A DNA stretch of 64,000 bases from Oscillospiraceae bacterium (GTDB lineage: Bacteria > Bacillota > Clostridia > Oscillospirales > Acutalibacteraceae): the NCBI GenBank assembly GCA_902774035.1, contig CACYHA010000015.1, positions 1-64,000 on the forward strand. The letters are read 5' to 3'. The notes under the pieces are model-generated. The model was not told the DNA's origin, did no database searches, and saw nothing but the letters and a program-made list of their open reading frames with translations. Below, piece by piece: positions 50,008 through 58,320 of the stretch. The translations under genes and the position numbers were made by a program. Within the stretch, counting starts at the first letter, position 1; each line of letters starts with the position of its first letter.

Positions 50008-52632
50008 ATGAGCAAAAAATTCGTTTACTTGTTCAAAGAGGGCAACGCGAACATGAGGGAACTCCTTGGCGGCAAAGGCGCGAACCTTGCCGAAATGACG
50101 AACCTCGGTCTGCCCGTGCCCCAGGGCTTCACCATCACCACCGAAGCCTGCACCCAGTACTATGAAGACGGCCGCCGCATCAACGACGACATCCAGGCCG
50201 AAATCATGGCGACGATCCCGAAGCTGGAAGAGATCACCGGCAAAAAGTTCGGCGACGAGGAGAACCCGCTGCTCGTTTCCGTGCGTTCCGGCGCCCGCGC
50301 TTCCATGCCCGGTATGATGGACACGATCCTCAACCTCGGTCTCAACGAGCGCGTGGTCAATGTCATCGCCGAAAAATCGAACAATCCCCGCTGGGCGTGG
50401 GACTGCTACCGCCGTTTCATCCAGATGTTCTCCGACGTCGTGATGGAAGTCGGCAAGAAGTACTTTGAACAGCTCATCGACAAGATGAAGGAAGAAAAGG
50501 GCGTGAAGCAGGACGTTGAGCTCACCGCCGACGACCTCAAGACCCTTGCCGGCCAGTTCAAGGCCGAATATAAAAACCAGCTCGGCAAAGATTTCCCGGA
50601 CGATCCGAAAGAGCAGCTCTTCGAGGCCATCAAGGCCGTGTTCCGTTCCTGGGACAACCCGCGTGCAAACGTCTATCGCCGCGACAACGACATCCCCTAT
50701 TCCTGGGGCACCGCCGTCAACGTCCAGGCCATGGCGTTCGGCAACATGGGCGACGACTGCGGCACCGGCGTTGCCTTCACCCGTGACCCGGCCACCGGCG
50801 CAAAGGGCCTGTTCGGCGAATTCCTGACCAACGCTCAGGGCGAAGACGTGGTCGCCGGCGTGCGCACCCCGATGCACATCTCCGAGATGGAAGACAAGTT
50901 CCCCGAAGCCTTCGCGCAGTTCAAGGATGTCTGCCAGAAGCTCGAAAACCACTACAGAGACATGCAGGACATGGAGTTCACCGTGGAGCACGGCAAGCTT
51001 TATATGCTGCAGACCCGTAACGGCAAGCGCACCGCGCAGGCCGCGCTGAAGATCGCCTGCGACCTTGTGGACGAAGGTATGCGCACCGAGCAGGAAGCCG
51101 TTCTCATGATCGACCCGCGTAACCTTGACACCCTGCTGCACCCGCAGTTCGACGCGAAAGCCCTCAAGGCCGCCACGCCGATGGGCAAGGGCCTCGGCGC
51201 TTCTCCGGGCGCTGCCTGCGGCCAGATCGTCTTCACCGCCGACGACGCCGAAAAATGGAACAACGACGGCAAGAAAGTCATCCTCGTCCGTCTGGAGACC
51301 TCTCCGGAAGACATCACCGGCATGAAAGCCGCGCAGGGCATCCTGACCGTCCGCGGCGGCATGACCTCCCACGCGGCCGTTGTGGCCCGCGGCATGGGCA
51401 CCTGCTGCGTCTCCGGCTGCTCCGACATCGTGATGGATGAAGAAAACAAGAAGTTCACCCTCGCCGGCAAGGAATTCCATGAGGGCGACGTGATCTCCAT
51501 CGACGGCTCCACCGGCAACATCTATGACGGCGCGATCCCGACTGTGGACGCTTCCATCGCCGGCGAATTCGGCCGCGTCATGGCTTGGGCCGACAAATAC
51601 CGCACCCTGAAGGTCCGCACGAACGCCGACACGCCGGCCGACGCGAAGAAAGCCCGCGAGCTTGGCGCCGAAGGCATCGGCCTTTGCCGCACCGAGCACA
51701 TGTTCTTCGATCCCGAGCGCATCGCCGCGTTCCGCGAAATGATCTGCTCCGACACCGTGGAAGAGCGCGAAGCCGCCCTTGCCAAGATCCTGCCGATGCA
51801 GCAGTCCGACTTTGAAAAGCTCTATGAAGCGCTTGAAGGCTGCCCGGTCACCATCCGCTTCCTGGATCCCCCGCTGCATGAGTTCGTGCCCACCGAAGAG
51901 GCCGACATCGAAGCCCTCGCCGCCGCGCAGGGAAAGAGCGTTGAGACCATCAAGGGCATCATCCAGGGTCTCCACGAGTTCAACCCGATGATGGGTCACC
52001 GCGGCTGCCGTCTGGCTGTCACCTATCCCGAGATCGCGAAGATGCAGACCGCTGCCGTCATTCGCGCCGCCATCAACGTCAAGAAGGCGCATCCCGACTG
52101 GAACATCGTTCCCGAGATCATGATCCCGCTGGTCGGCGACACCAAGGAACTCAAGTATGTCAAGAAGTTTGTGGTGGAGACCGCTGACGCCGAGATCGCC
52201 GCTGCCGAAAGCGACCTTAAGTACGAAGTCGGCACGATGATCGAGATCCCGCGTGCGGCGCTCACCGCTGACGAGATCGCAAAGGACGCCGAGTTCTTCT
52301 GCTTCGGCACCAACGACCTCACCCAGATGACCTACGGCTTCAGCCGTGACGACGCGAGCAAGTTCCTTGACGCTTATTACAACGCCAAGATCTTCGAAAA
52401 CGATCCGTTCGCGAAGCTCGACCAGATCGGCGTCGGCCGTCTGATGGAAATGGCTGTCGAAATGGGCAAGAAGGTTCGCCCGGACTTGCATTGCGGCATC
52501 TGCGGCGAGCACGGCGGCGACCCGACCTCTGTGGAGTTCTGCCACAAGATCGGCCTCGACTACGTCTCCTGCTCCCCGTTCCGCGTGCCCATCGCCCGTC
52601 TGGCCGCTGCCCAGGCTGCGATCAAGGACTGA
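50008..52632 (+). CDS. ppdK: Pyruvate, phosphate dikinase
   Basis: 874 residues. Opening FVYLFKEGNANMRELLGGKGANLAEM and SVRSGARASMPGMMDTILNLG mark the ATP-grasp domain. GGMTSHAAVVARGMG in the swivelling domain holds the phospho-His. GIGLCRTEHMFF, FGTNDLTQMTYGFSRDD and GICGEHGGDP mark the PEP-binding barrel with the catalytic Cys. It interconverts pyruvate, ATP and phosphate with PEP, AMP and PPi, a central glycolytic step in many anaerobes. AGGAGG is 10 bases before ATG 50008; ATG 49999 touches it. The codons are strongly biased, as for a highly expressed gene. Its 3' end lies in a repeat copied at 63646. Confidence 0.96.
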   Translation: MSKKFVYLFKEGNANMRELLGGKGANLAEMTNLGLPVPQGFTITTEACTQYYEDGRRINDDIQAEIMATIPKLEEITGKKFGDEENPLLVSVRSGARASMPGMMDTILNLGLNERVVNVIAEKSNNPRWAWDCYRRFIQMFSDVVMEVGKKYFEQLIDKMKEEKGVKQDVELTADDLKTLAGQFKAEYKNQLGKDFPDDPKEQLFEAIKAVFRSWDNPRANVYRRDNDIPYSWGTAVNVQAMAFGNMGDDCGTGVAFTRDPATGAKGLFGEFLTNAQGEDVVAGVRTPMHISEMEDKFPEAFAQFKDVCQKLENHYRDMQDMEFTVEHGKLYMLQTRNGKRTAQAALKIACDLVDEGMRTEQEAVLMIDPRNLDTLLHPQFDAKALKAATPMGKGLGASPGAACGQIVFTADDAEKWNNDGKKVILVRLETSPEDITGMKAAQGILTVRGGMTSHAAVVARGMGTCCVSGCSDIVMDEENKKFTLAGKEFHEGDVISIDGSTGNIYDGAIPTVDASIAGEFGRVMAWADKYRTLKVRTNADTPADAKKARELGAEGIGLCRTEHMFFDPERIAAFREMICSDTVEEREAALAKILPMQQSDFEKLYEALEGCPVTIRFLDPPLHEFVPTEEADIEALAAAQGKSVETIKGIIQGLHEFNPMMGHRGCRLAVTYPEIAKMQTAAVIRAAINVKKAHPDWNIVPEIMIPLVGDTKELKYVKKFVVETADAEIAAAESDLKYEVGTMIEIPRAALTADEIAKDAEFFCFGTNDLTQMTYGFSRDDASKFLDAYYNAKIFENDPFAKLDQIGVGRLMEMAVEMGKKVRPDLHCGICGEHGGDPTSVEFCHKIGLDYVSCSPFRVPIARLAAAQAAIKD

Positions 52633-52835
52633 GGGACAACGCGTTAAGCGACACCCGAAGATATGTCCGTTTTGCCGGATTTACCCTCACAAAATTGGAT
52701 GCGGAAGCGTATTTTCGCGCCCGCGACCCGAAGCGAAGGGTGAAAAACTGGCAGGACATCACAGTCAATTTGTTCATTTAAAAAGACTCCGTCGGAGAAA
52801 TCCGGCGGAGTTTTTGTGTGTGAAGGATATTCACG
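52615..52835 (+). repeat. 221-bp duplicated block, copy 1 (ppdK tail and downstream)
   Basis: Copy 2 is at 63646-63866. Shared landmarks are GCTGCGATCAAG, CTGAGGGAC, TTAAGCGACACCCGA, GTGAAAAACTGGCAGGACAT, the terminator and GTGTGTGAAGGAT. A short frame continues through both copies with the peptide VKNWQDITVNLFI conserved. Confidence 0.85.
52786..52815 (+). terminator. ppdK terminator
   Basis: ACTCCGTCGGA-gaaa-TCCGGCGGAGT followed by TTTTGTG, about 150 bases after the ppdK stop and inside the duplicated block. Confidence 0.85.
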
Positions 52836-52886
52836 TACCAAAATGCTTTTTCGATCTTCCTTTTCTGAAACGAATCCTTTTTGAAG

Positions 52887-53693
52887 CTATTTGATAATGC
52901 TTTTGACCCAGTCTAAAAGACCTTCTGATTCGTTAATTACTAATTCTTGCCAAATTCCATTGTAATACAATCCTCTTTCCTTGGCAGCATTTTTCCTTTT
53001 TCCATAAATGTGTTCAGGCAAAAGAAAGGGCAACTCGTTCCATGTTGCACGATTCTGTCCCTTCATGGTTAACACGCGGTCTGTGCGATAATTAAGAGTG
53101 CCATAACCGGGAAAGCCGGGAAGGATGGACAATGTTTCCGAGGGTAGGTACAAAGTATTGGAGTTGTTTTCTAAACGGGTATTTCCAGAATGCGGATGCC
53201 ATGTAAATTTTGCAATTTGATCTTTGTCAGTGATAATTTCACCTATCTGCATATATCCATATATGATGTGCAAATCAGAATGCTCATAAAAGTCTCCATT
53301 GCTTTTGCGTATAAAACGAAACTGTCCGTTGTAAAACTCTGTTTTTCGAAACCAGCCGAAGAAAAGAAAAATATCACCGATTTCGACATTTGCATGATTC
53401 AAAACACCTTGTGCAGATCCTATTTGTCCAAAAGCTGGGATCCATTGTTGTATTCTTTCTTTTCTACAGTTTTCTCTTATATCAGGGTCAACATGACATT
53501 GACTGAACCTTTTGCGAGGAGCAAGCTGGCCTAATATTTCAGAATAAGTCATTTCATCATAAAGCAAGTCGTCATAGCACACATTGTCATCGGATGGAAT
53601 TGGCATTGACAAAAGGGTTCCGTTGGGCATGATCGGACTGGGTATACCGCCGTTTGCTGAATCAAAGCCTTTTCTGGAAAGAATGATTTTCAT
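52887..53693 (-). CDS. Nmad3-like (nucleotide-modification-associated domain 3) protein
   Basis: 268 residues. The start MKIILSRKGFDSANGGIPSP, the PNGTLLSMPIP segment and the DPDIRENCR, GDIFLFFGWFR and WHPHSGNT blocks match the Nmad3 domain, found beside DNA-modification and phage genes; its reaction is unproven. AGGAG precedes the ATG. The gene is much richer in A+T than ppdK and lies between a repeated block and a tRNA scar, so it was probably acquired. I see no partner modification enzyme next to it. Confidence 0.72.
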   Translation of the reverse strand: MKIILSRKGFDSANGGIPSPIMPNGTLLSMPIPSDDNVCYDDLLYDEMTYSEILGQLAPRKRFSQCHVDPDIRENCRKERIQQWIPAFGQIGSAQGVLNHANVEIGDIFLFFGWFRKTEFYNGQFRFIRKSNGDFYEHSDLHIIYGYMQIGEIITDKDQIAKFTWHPHSGNTRLENNSNTLYLPSETLSILPGFPGYGTLNYRTDRVLTMKGQNRATWNELPFLLPEHIYGKRKNAAKERGLYYNGIWQELVINESEGLLDWVKSIIK

Positions 53694-53918
53694 GTTTGAT
53701 TGCTCCTAACGAAGCTTGGGCTTCTTATGATTTCGTTTGCTTCTTTCTGTTTGTTTTTTCTGACAGGATAACTATACATCGAAACAAGAATAAAAGCAAG
53801 CGAATCTTTTTTCGCACATTTGCCTCCTTTTTGATTCTATGCTACACTTTGCGTGAAATCAAACAAGGCTGAAAAATCGACAATCCCAGTATAAGAAGGA
53901 TTGTCGGCCATCGCGCTA

Positions 53919-53962
53919 TGGCACACCCAGCGGGAATCGAACCAGCAACACTCACTTAGGAG
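53919..53962 (-). pseudogene. 3' half of tRNA-Arg(CCT), attachment-site scar
   Basis: On the minus strand the anticodon loop CTCCTAA, stem GTGAG, T-arm GCTGG-TTCGATT-CCCGC (one mismatch), the 3' acceptor strand, G and CCA are present, but the D-arm half is absent. Homology stops exactly at the 5' side of the anticodon loop, a common crossover point of tyrosine integrases. Confidence 0.65.
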
Positions 53963-54128
53963 GGATGTGTTCTATCCGTCATCCTATGGAAACCGACATT
54001 TTTGGTGCAGAGGATATTATGTAGATACGGTTGGGAAAAACAAGCGAATCATAGCAGAGTATATCCGAAACCAGTTGGAAGAAGACTACGCAATAACAGC
54101 CGCTCGTGAGCGGCTGCTGGGAATGTAA
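53963..54128 (+). pseudogene. C-terminal remnant of an IS200/IS605 TnpA transposase
   Basis: The frame ending at 54128 reads SSYGNRHFWCRGYYVDTVG, then IAEYIRNQLEEDYA. This is the C-terminal part of Y1 HUH transposases, including the YIRNQ helix with the catalytic Tyr. The N-terminal HUH half is missing, and the fragment joins a tRNA scar. Confidence 0.75.
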
Positions 54129-54193
54129 TGCGATGCTAATCCTTCAAAGCCCCTAACAGGAGTTTAGCCAGCAATAGCCCCTTATAGGGACAG

Positions 54194-54220
54194 AAAAAAC
54201 CACCGAATTGACCGGTGGTT
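54194..54220 (-). terminator. Terminator of the secreted modular protein gene
   Basis: AACCACCG (54198-54205 on the plus strand) pairs with CGGTGGTT (54213-54220). On the minus strand it is followed by TTTTTTCTG, about 40 bases beyond the stop at 54256. Confidence 0.7.
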
Positions 54221-54255
54221 TTGATTCTGCCCCAAAGAGGGGGGTGTATTTCAGC

Positions 54256-56103
54256 TTACTTTCTCAGGCCGAACAGAGCCAGAATCATGTGGATGATTTT
54301 GACGAAGAAGCCGCCGAATCCAGTGTGATCCTCACCGCAGTATTTGCAGGAGCCGGTCTTGGCGGGTTTCTGGTCTTCGCCGCCCTGGGGATTTTCCGGG
54401 TTGGTCGGATTTTCCGGGGTCAGCTTGTCGATGGTGACCTTGTCAAGCTGCTGGGTGCCGGCGGCGTCGGAGAAGTTCTTGCCGCAGGCGCCGCAGTGGA
54501 AGTAATGCACGTTGCCTTCCTGTTCGGTGGTGGCAGTGACCGCGGGAACCTCGGTCAGGTCATGGGCAGCCGTTTTTTCGCCGAGCAGCACCTGCGCAAA
54601 CAAGCCATCGCCGACCAGGGTCACGTCCGTAGCTTTTACGCCGTTGACATAGAAAACGGCATTTTCATTGAATGCATAGGTTGTGCTATTAAGCGAAATG
54701 ATCGCATAGTACTTATAGGTCTTGCCGAGTTCATAGTTGCCCGCGCTGTACTCGCCTCTGTTGCCGAGTTCGCCGGTCGGGTCGGAACCGTTTGCAGGAG
54801 CCTTCTGCGGTGCAAAGTTCCAATTTCTCCACGTATAGCCCGGATAGAGCAGATTGTCGGATTCATAGATCGCAACAAAGGAGGAATTATAATCATGAGT
54901 ACCATAGCTGCCGGCCGGTGCTTCCGGAAGGTTGATCAGCGGCCTGCCCATTCCCAGCGTGACGTCCAAATCCGGGGTGATCGTGACATCATAATCGCTG
55001 CCGACGGGTTTTCCTTCCTTCGGATCGGCGGAGAAGTCGATGTTGACGGTGTTCACTTTTGTTGTTGCATACTTATTATCAACATTGACCACAAGAAGTC
55101 GCTCTTCTTTATACTCTGCACGGAAACCGGTCGTTAAAAATTTACCGTTCAGATAGATCGCTGTATCGTCCGTAAACTTATAGCCTGGACGCAGGCCAAC
55201 GGTTGCATAATAGCAATAATATGTGCCGACTTCATAAGTTTCGCTGATGCCGTTCGCATTTTCATCGTGCAGTACGGGAGAAGAAACCTTCTTCGGCGGC
55301 GCAAAGTTCAACTGATATGGTTTCGGATATACAATTGTCCATCCGTCTGTGATTGCCACACCGGAAAACCGAAATACCCAACCCTCGTTGGACGCGTAAT
55401 CCGGGGCAACGCCCATCGCTTCTACCACATCGGATCTCGCATTATATGCAGCATTGTAAAGCTCCAAGTCGGCAAATTTTGCCTGAGTGGCAGCGGTCGC
55501 TTTCATATCGATGGAATAATCGGAGCCGATGTTGGCGCCGGGAACCGGATTGGCGGAGAAGGTGATGTCAAGTCTGTCGACAGGTTTCACGTCGAAATCC
55601 GCCGATACGATCCTGGGATAGTTGACCCAGTAGCCCCTGGCGTTTTTCGTCAAGGGAACATAAGTTTGCGTACCGAAGTTTAAGCTTGAGATTACAAGCT
55701 CAACGGAGGAATAACTGCTTGCATTCTTAATAACAAAGATGAAACCAGTCGCGTTTTCGGGGAGATAATAGAAATCATCATATTCTGCAAAACTGCTCAA
55801 CGGTACAGAATTAAAATTGCCACTGTCTCCATAATAATATTCAACCGAAATATCATCGGAGAACCAATATGTATCATTGGTGTCTTTAAACTGATCTGTA
55901 ACATTCGTTTCGCCGGAAGTGCCGCGATTTTTGATGAAGTAAGCGTCGTATGGGTCGCAAAGGAAGCCCATTTTTCCGTTATACTTTTGCACATAGAAAC
56001 CGTAAATGGTCAGTGTGTCACCTGCCGCACTGGCAGAGAAGCAGACACTCATGCAGCCAACGAGCATGAGGACCGCAAGGAGAATTGAAAGTGTTTTCTT
56101 CAT
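54256..56103 (-). CDS. Secreted modular protein with CKYCGEDHTG membrane tail
   Basis: 615 residues. A signal peptide (MKKTLSILLAVLMLVGCMSV to ASA) also contains an LVGC lipobox-like sequence. Two similar modules of about 170 residues follow, each opening with an FSANPVPGANIGSDY / FSADPKEGKPVGSDY motif (about 190 and 365). Near the C-terminus come TATTEQEGNVHYFHCGACGKNFSD and the tail GSCKYCGEDHTGFGGF followed by a hydrophobic helix ending in basic residues, a C-terminal signature of secreted proteins in this bacterial group. It is probably anchored and faces outward; the ligand is unknown. Its promoter carries the same palindromes as the two-component operon next door. Confidence 0.75.
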   Translation of the reverse strand: MKKTLSILLAVLMLVGCMSVCFSASAAGDTLTIYGFYVQKYNGKMGFLCDPYDAYFIKNRGTSGETNVTDQFKDTNDTYWFSDDISVEYYYGDSGNFNSVPLSSFAEYDDFYYLPENATGFIFVIKNASSYSSVELVISSLNFGTQTYVPLTKNARGYWVNYPRIVSADFDVKPVDRLDITFSANPVPGANIGSDYSIDMKATAATQAKFADLELYNAAYNARSDVVEAMGVAPDYASNEGWVFRFSGVAITDGWTIVYPKPYQLNFAPPKKVSSPVLHDENANGISETYEVGTYYCYYATVGLRPGYKFTDDTAIYLNGKFLTTGFRAEYKEERLLVVNVDNKYATTKVNTVNIDFSADPKEGKPVGSDYDVTITPDLDVTLGMGRPLINLPEAPAGSYGTHDYNSSFVAIYESDNLLYPGYTWRNWNFAPQKAPANGSDPTGELGNRGEYSAGNYELGKTYKYYAIISLNSTTYAFNENAVFYVNGVKATDVTLVGDGLFAQVLLGEKTAAHDLTEVPAVTATTEQEGNVHYFHCGACGKNFSDAAGTQQLDKVTIDKLTPENPTNPENPQGGEDQKPAKTGSCKYCGEDHTGFGGFFVKIIHMILALFGLRK

Positions 56104-56256
56104 AGTAGTTTTTCCTTTCTTGAGAAATGTAGTGTTGTTCATTGTCTGTGGAAGCAAGGACTTCTGCCTTGCCGGTTCGGGGTCGGTTCGTGTTTTTTTC
56201 CTGTCGCCTCCTTTTGGTCAAGATGGTGTTTTTTCGGTTATTATTTCACCACCATT

Positions 56257-56285
56257 ATTATACAAATTGCACGCATAAAAGTAAA
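56257..56285 (-). promoter_or_regulatory. Activator-type promoter of the secreted modular protein
   Basis: On the minus strand TATAAT (56262-56257) with no good -35 box at 17 bp, followed by palindromic sites just upstream (56286-56329). A strong -10 with weak -35 fits activation by a response regulator. Confidence 0.55.
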
Positions 56286-56329
56286 TTCCCACAAGTGATT
56301 AACCATTTATGAGTAATCACTTGTGGGTA
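56286..56329. promoter_or_regulatory. Two inverted response-regulator sites upstream of the secreted protein gene
   Basis: CCCACAAGTGATTA (56288-56301) and its exact inverse TAATCACTTGTGGG (56314-56327). Each matches the TAATCACTTGTGATTA site at 60080-60095 at 14 or 13 of 16 positions. Their centres are 28 bp apart, about -44 and -72 from the likely transcription start. Confidence 0.7.
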
Positions 56330-56352
56330 GTGTTCTTCGCGGCAGGCGCGGC

Positions 56353-57021
56353 TCAGTGTTTGGCTTCTCCATTCGACGCGCCCATGACCTCGCTGACGGC
56401 AGCAACGCCCAGCGCCCGGGCTTTGATGGCAAGCTCCGTGCGGCTGGAAAGCTGGGTCTTGCGCAGCATGTTGCGCACGTGCACCTTGACCGTGTTTTCG
56501 CTGATGCCGAGCCGCGCGGCCACCTCCGCGTTGGAAGCGCCGGTGGTCATCTCGCGCAGAACGGAAAGCTCGCGCTCGGAAAACGAATCGTTATCGACCC
56601 GGCCGATGTTGAAGTGCGGCACAAAGGAGGGATATACCGATTCGCCCGCCATCGTGCGGTCCATGACGTCTAAAAGCTCCATTTCACCCGCTTCCTTGAA
56701 CCAAAAGGAATCCACCCCGGCGGCACGGGCGCGTTCCAAAAAGCTGCGATCCACCAGGCTGGTGACGGTAATGATTTTGATTTCGGGGTGCTTTTTCTTC
56801 ACTTCGGCCGCAGCGGTCAGGCCGTCGGAGCCGTCGTTCATCAGAATGTCGAGCAAAATCAGGTCCACCTTGTATTGCAGCAGATAGATGTCCAGCGCAT
56901 AGGCCGACGGCACCGACACCGCCAGCTCATAGTGGTCGGAATGCTTCACATACTGTTCAAACAGTTCGCGCGGGATCGACTGATCGTCCACGATCATGAC
57001 CCGGGTTTTCGTTTTTTTCAT
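56353..57021 (-). CDS. NarL/LuxR-family response regulator
   Basis: 222 residues. Receiver domain with MIVDDQ (acidic pair), DLILLDILM (phospho-accepting Asp) and SFWFKEAG (Lys), then a LuxR helix-turn-helix (LSVLREMTTGASNAEVAARLGISENTVKVHVRNML, about 155-190). It is phosphorylated by the kinase encoded 12 bases upstream and binds DNA as a dimer. ATG 57021 has GAGAGG at nine bases; the in-frame GTG 57030 overlaps the site. Palindromes upstream of its own operon and of the secreted gene are the likely targets. Confidence 0.87.
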   Translation of the reverse strand: MKKTKTRVMIVDDQSIPRELFEQYVKHSDHYELAVSVPSAYALDIYLLQYKVDLILLDILMNDGSDGLTAAAEVKKKHPEIKIITVTSLVDRSFLERARAAGVDSFWFKEAGEMELLDVMDRTMAGESVYPSFVPHFNIGRVDNDSFSERELSVLREMTTGASNAEVAARLGISENTVKVHVRNMLRKTQLSSRTELAIKARALGVAAVSEVMGASNGEAKH

Positions 57022-57033
57022 GGCTGTCACCTC

Positions 57034-58320
57034 TCAGAATTCAAACTTCAACTGCAGCCGGAACGCCGGTGCGCTTTCAATCGTCAGCGCCACGCCGTTC
57101 TGTTCGGCCAGCTTGCGCAAATCGGCAAGTCCGCCGGTTTCTTTGACCGGCCCCGCGGGCGGGTCGCCGTCGTTGGTCAGCGAAACGGTGGTCTGGCCGT
57201 TTTCTTGCGTGACGCGGACAAACAGGTTCTTGCCGCCGGCGTGCTTCACCGTGTTGGTCAGGCATTCATGGATCGCAATGGTCACCACGTCGCGGTGGAG
57301 CTTCGGCAGGGCTCCTTCATAATGGATGGACGCGCCGATCATAGCCGCCGCCTGTTCCACCGCAAACAGCGGGTCGTCGCTGCGGTCGGGCGTGTTCTGC
57401 GTTTGCAGAATTTTCGTTTCCGTCCGAATCAGGTCGATTAGCGCTTTCCGGTCGCTGCCGGGGTGCGAAAGATAGTTGCGGATGGCCAGCAGGGTGTTGC
57501 CCAGCTCGTCGTGCAGCCGGATCTTCGCGCGCAGGATCTCGCGTTCGCGCATAATGCGATCCATCTGCTGCATATAGTCGCGCAGCTTCCGGTTCACCTT
57601 TTCCAAACGGGCATTGCGCTTGCGCAGCTCAACAAGCGCGCGGTAACGCTCGGTCGTGTCAAAGGCGACGGTTTCGGTCATCTGTTTCCCGTCGATCGTG
57701 ACGGTTTGCTGTTTCAGCCGCCAGACGGTTGCATCGGGCAGCAGCAGGAAGGTGTTGTTTTCATCTTTGTCCACGCTGCAGCCAGGTTGCAGATCGCCCG
57801 TCTCCAGCCGACGGTTCATTCGGTGGGCGTCTGAGACGTTTTCGCCGAAGGCCGCGTGGCTGATGCCCTGCATCCGGTCGTTCACCAGCCGCGGGAATCC
57901 GTCGGTCAGGCTGAAGCAGATACCGTCCGGCAACTGGTCGAATCCTTCGCAAACCGACCGGGCAGAAAGCGTGCGGCGCGACAGCCGCATCAGATGGACG
58001 GCAAGCGCTGTTTCCGCCGCCAACAACAGCAGCGCCAGCAGGACGAACACCCATATCGGGAGCTCCAGCGTCGGCTCCGCCCAGGACGGAACCGGAGCGG
58101 CATAGTCGGCAAGATCGTGCATATACACGGAATAGATCTCGATCATCCATTCCGGCCAGAATGCAAGCAGCGCAAAAACGGCGCAGATGATTTTATGGGG
58201 CAGCGTCTTCGGCTTACCCACGGCATACAGCGCGCAGAGCACGGCGCCGAGGCAAAGCAGCAAAAACGCAAAGCCCAAGCCGCGCATGGCGCTGAGCGGG
58301 AGGTCAATCAATCGCATCAT
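57034..58320 (-). CDS. Membrane sensor histidine kinase (HisKA_3/NarX-like)
   Basis: 428 residues. Three or four membrane spans (about 10-125), a linker, then a dimerization helix with RLHDELGNTLLAIRNYL (phospho-His) and the ATPase domain with HECLTNTVKHAGG (N box) and GGLADLRKLAEQNG (G box). It phosphorylates the regulator encoded next. Its start lies inside the end of the upstream gene (17-base overlap). GGAGG precedes the ATG pair. The core matches the layout of the upstream 562-residue protein, suggesting duplication. Confidence 0.83.
   Translation of the reverse strand: MMRLIDLPLSAMRGLGFAFLLLCLGAVLCALYAVGKPKTLPHKIICAVFALLAFWPEWMIEIYSVYMHDLADYAAPVPSWAEPTLELPIWVFVLLALLLLAAETALAVHLMRLSRRTLSARSVCEGFDQLPDGICFSLTDGFPRLVNDRMQGISHAAFGENVSDAHRMNRRLETGDLQPGCSVDKDENNTFLLLPDATVWRLKQQTVTIDGKQMTETVAFDTTERYRALVELRKRNARLEKVNRKLRDYMQQMDRIMREREILRAKIRLHDELGNTLLAIRNYLSHPGSDRKALIDLIRTETKILQTQNTPDRSDDPLFAVEQAAAMIGASIHYEGALPKLHRDVVTIAIHECLTNTVKHAGGKNLFVRVTQENGQTTVSLTNDGDPPAGPVKETGGLADLRKLAEQNGVALTIESAPAFRLQLKFEF

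Noticed and set aside
49990-52545. 851-codon antisense frame over ppdK
   Set aside because: Caused by strong codon bias of ppdK; protein is low-complexity His/Val/Gly-rich.
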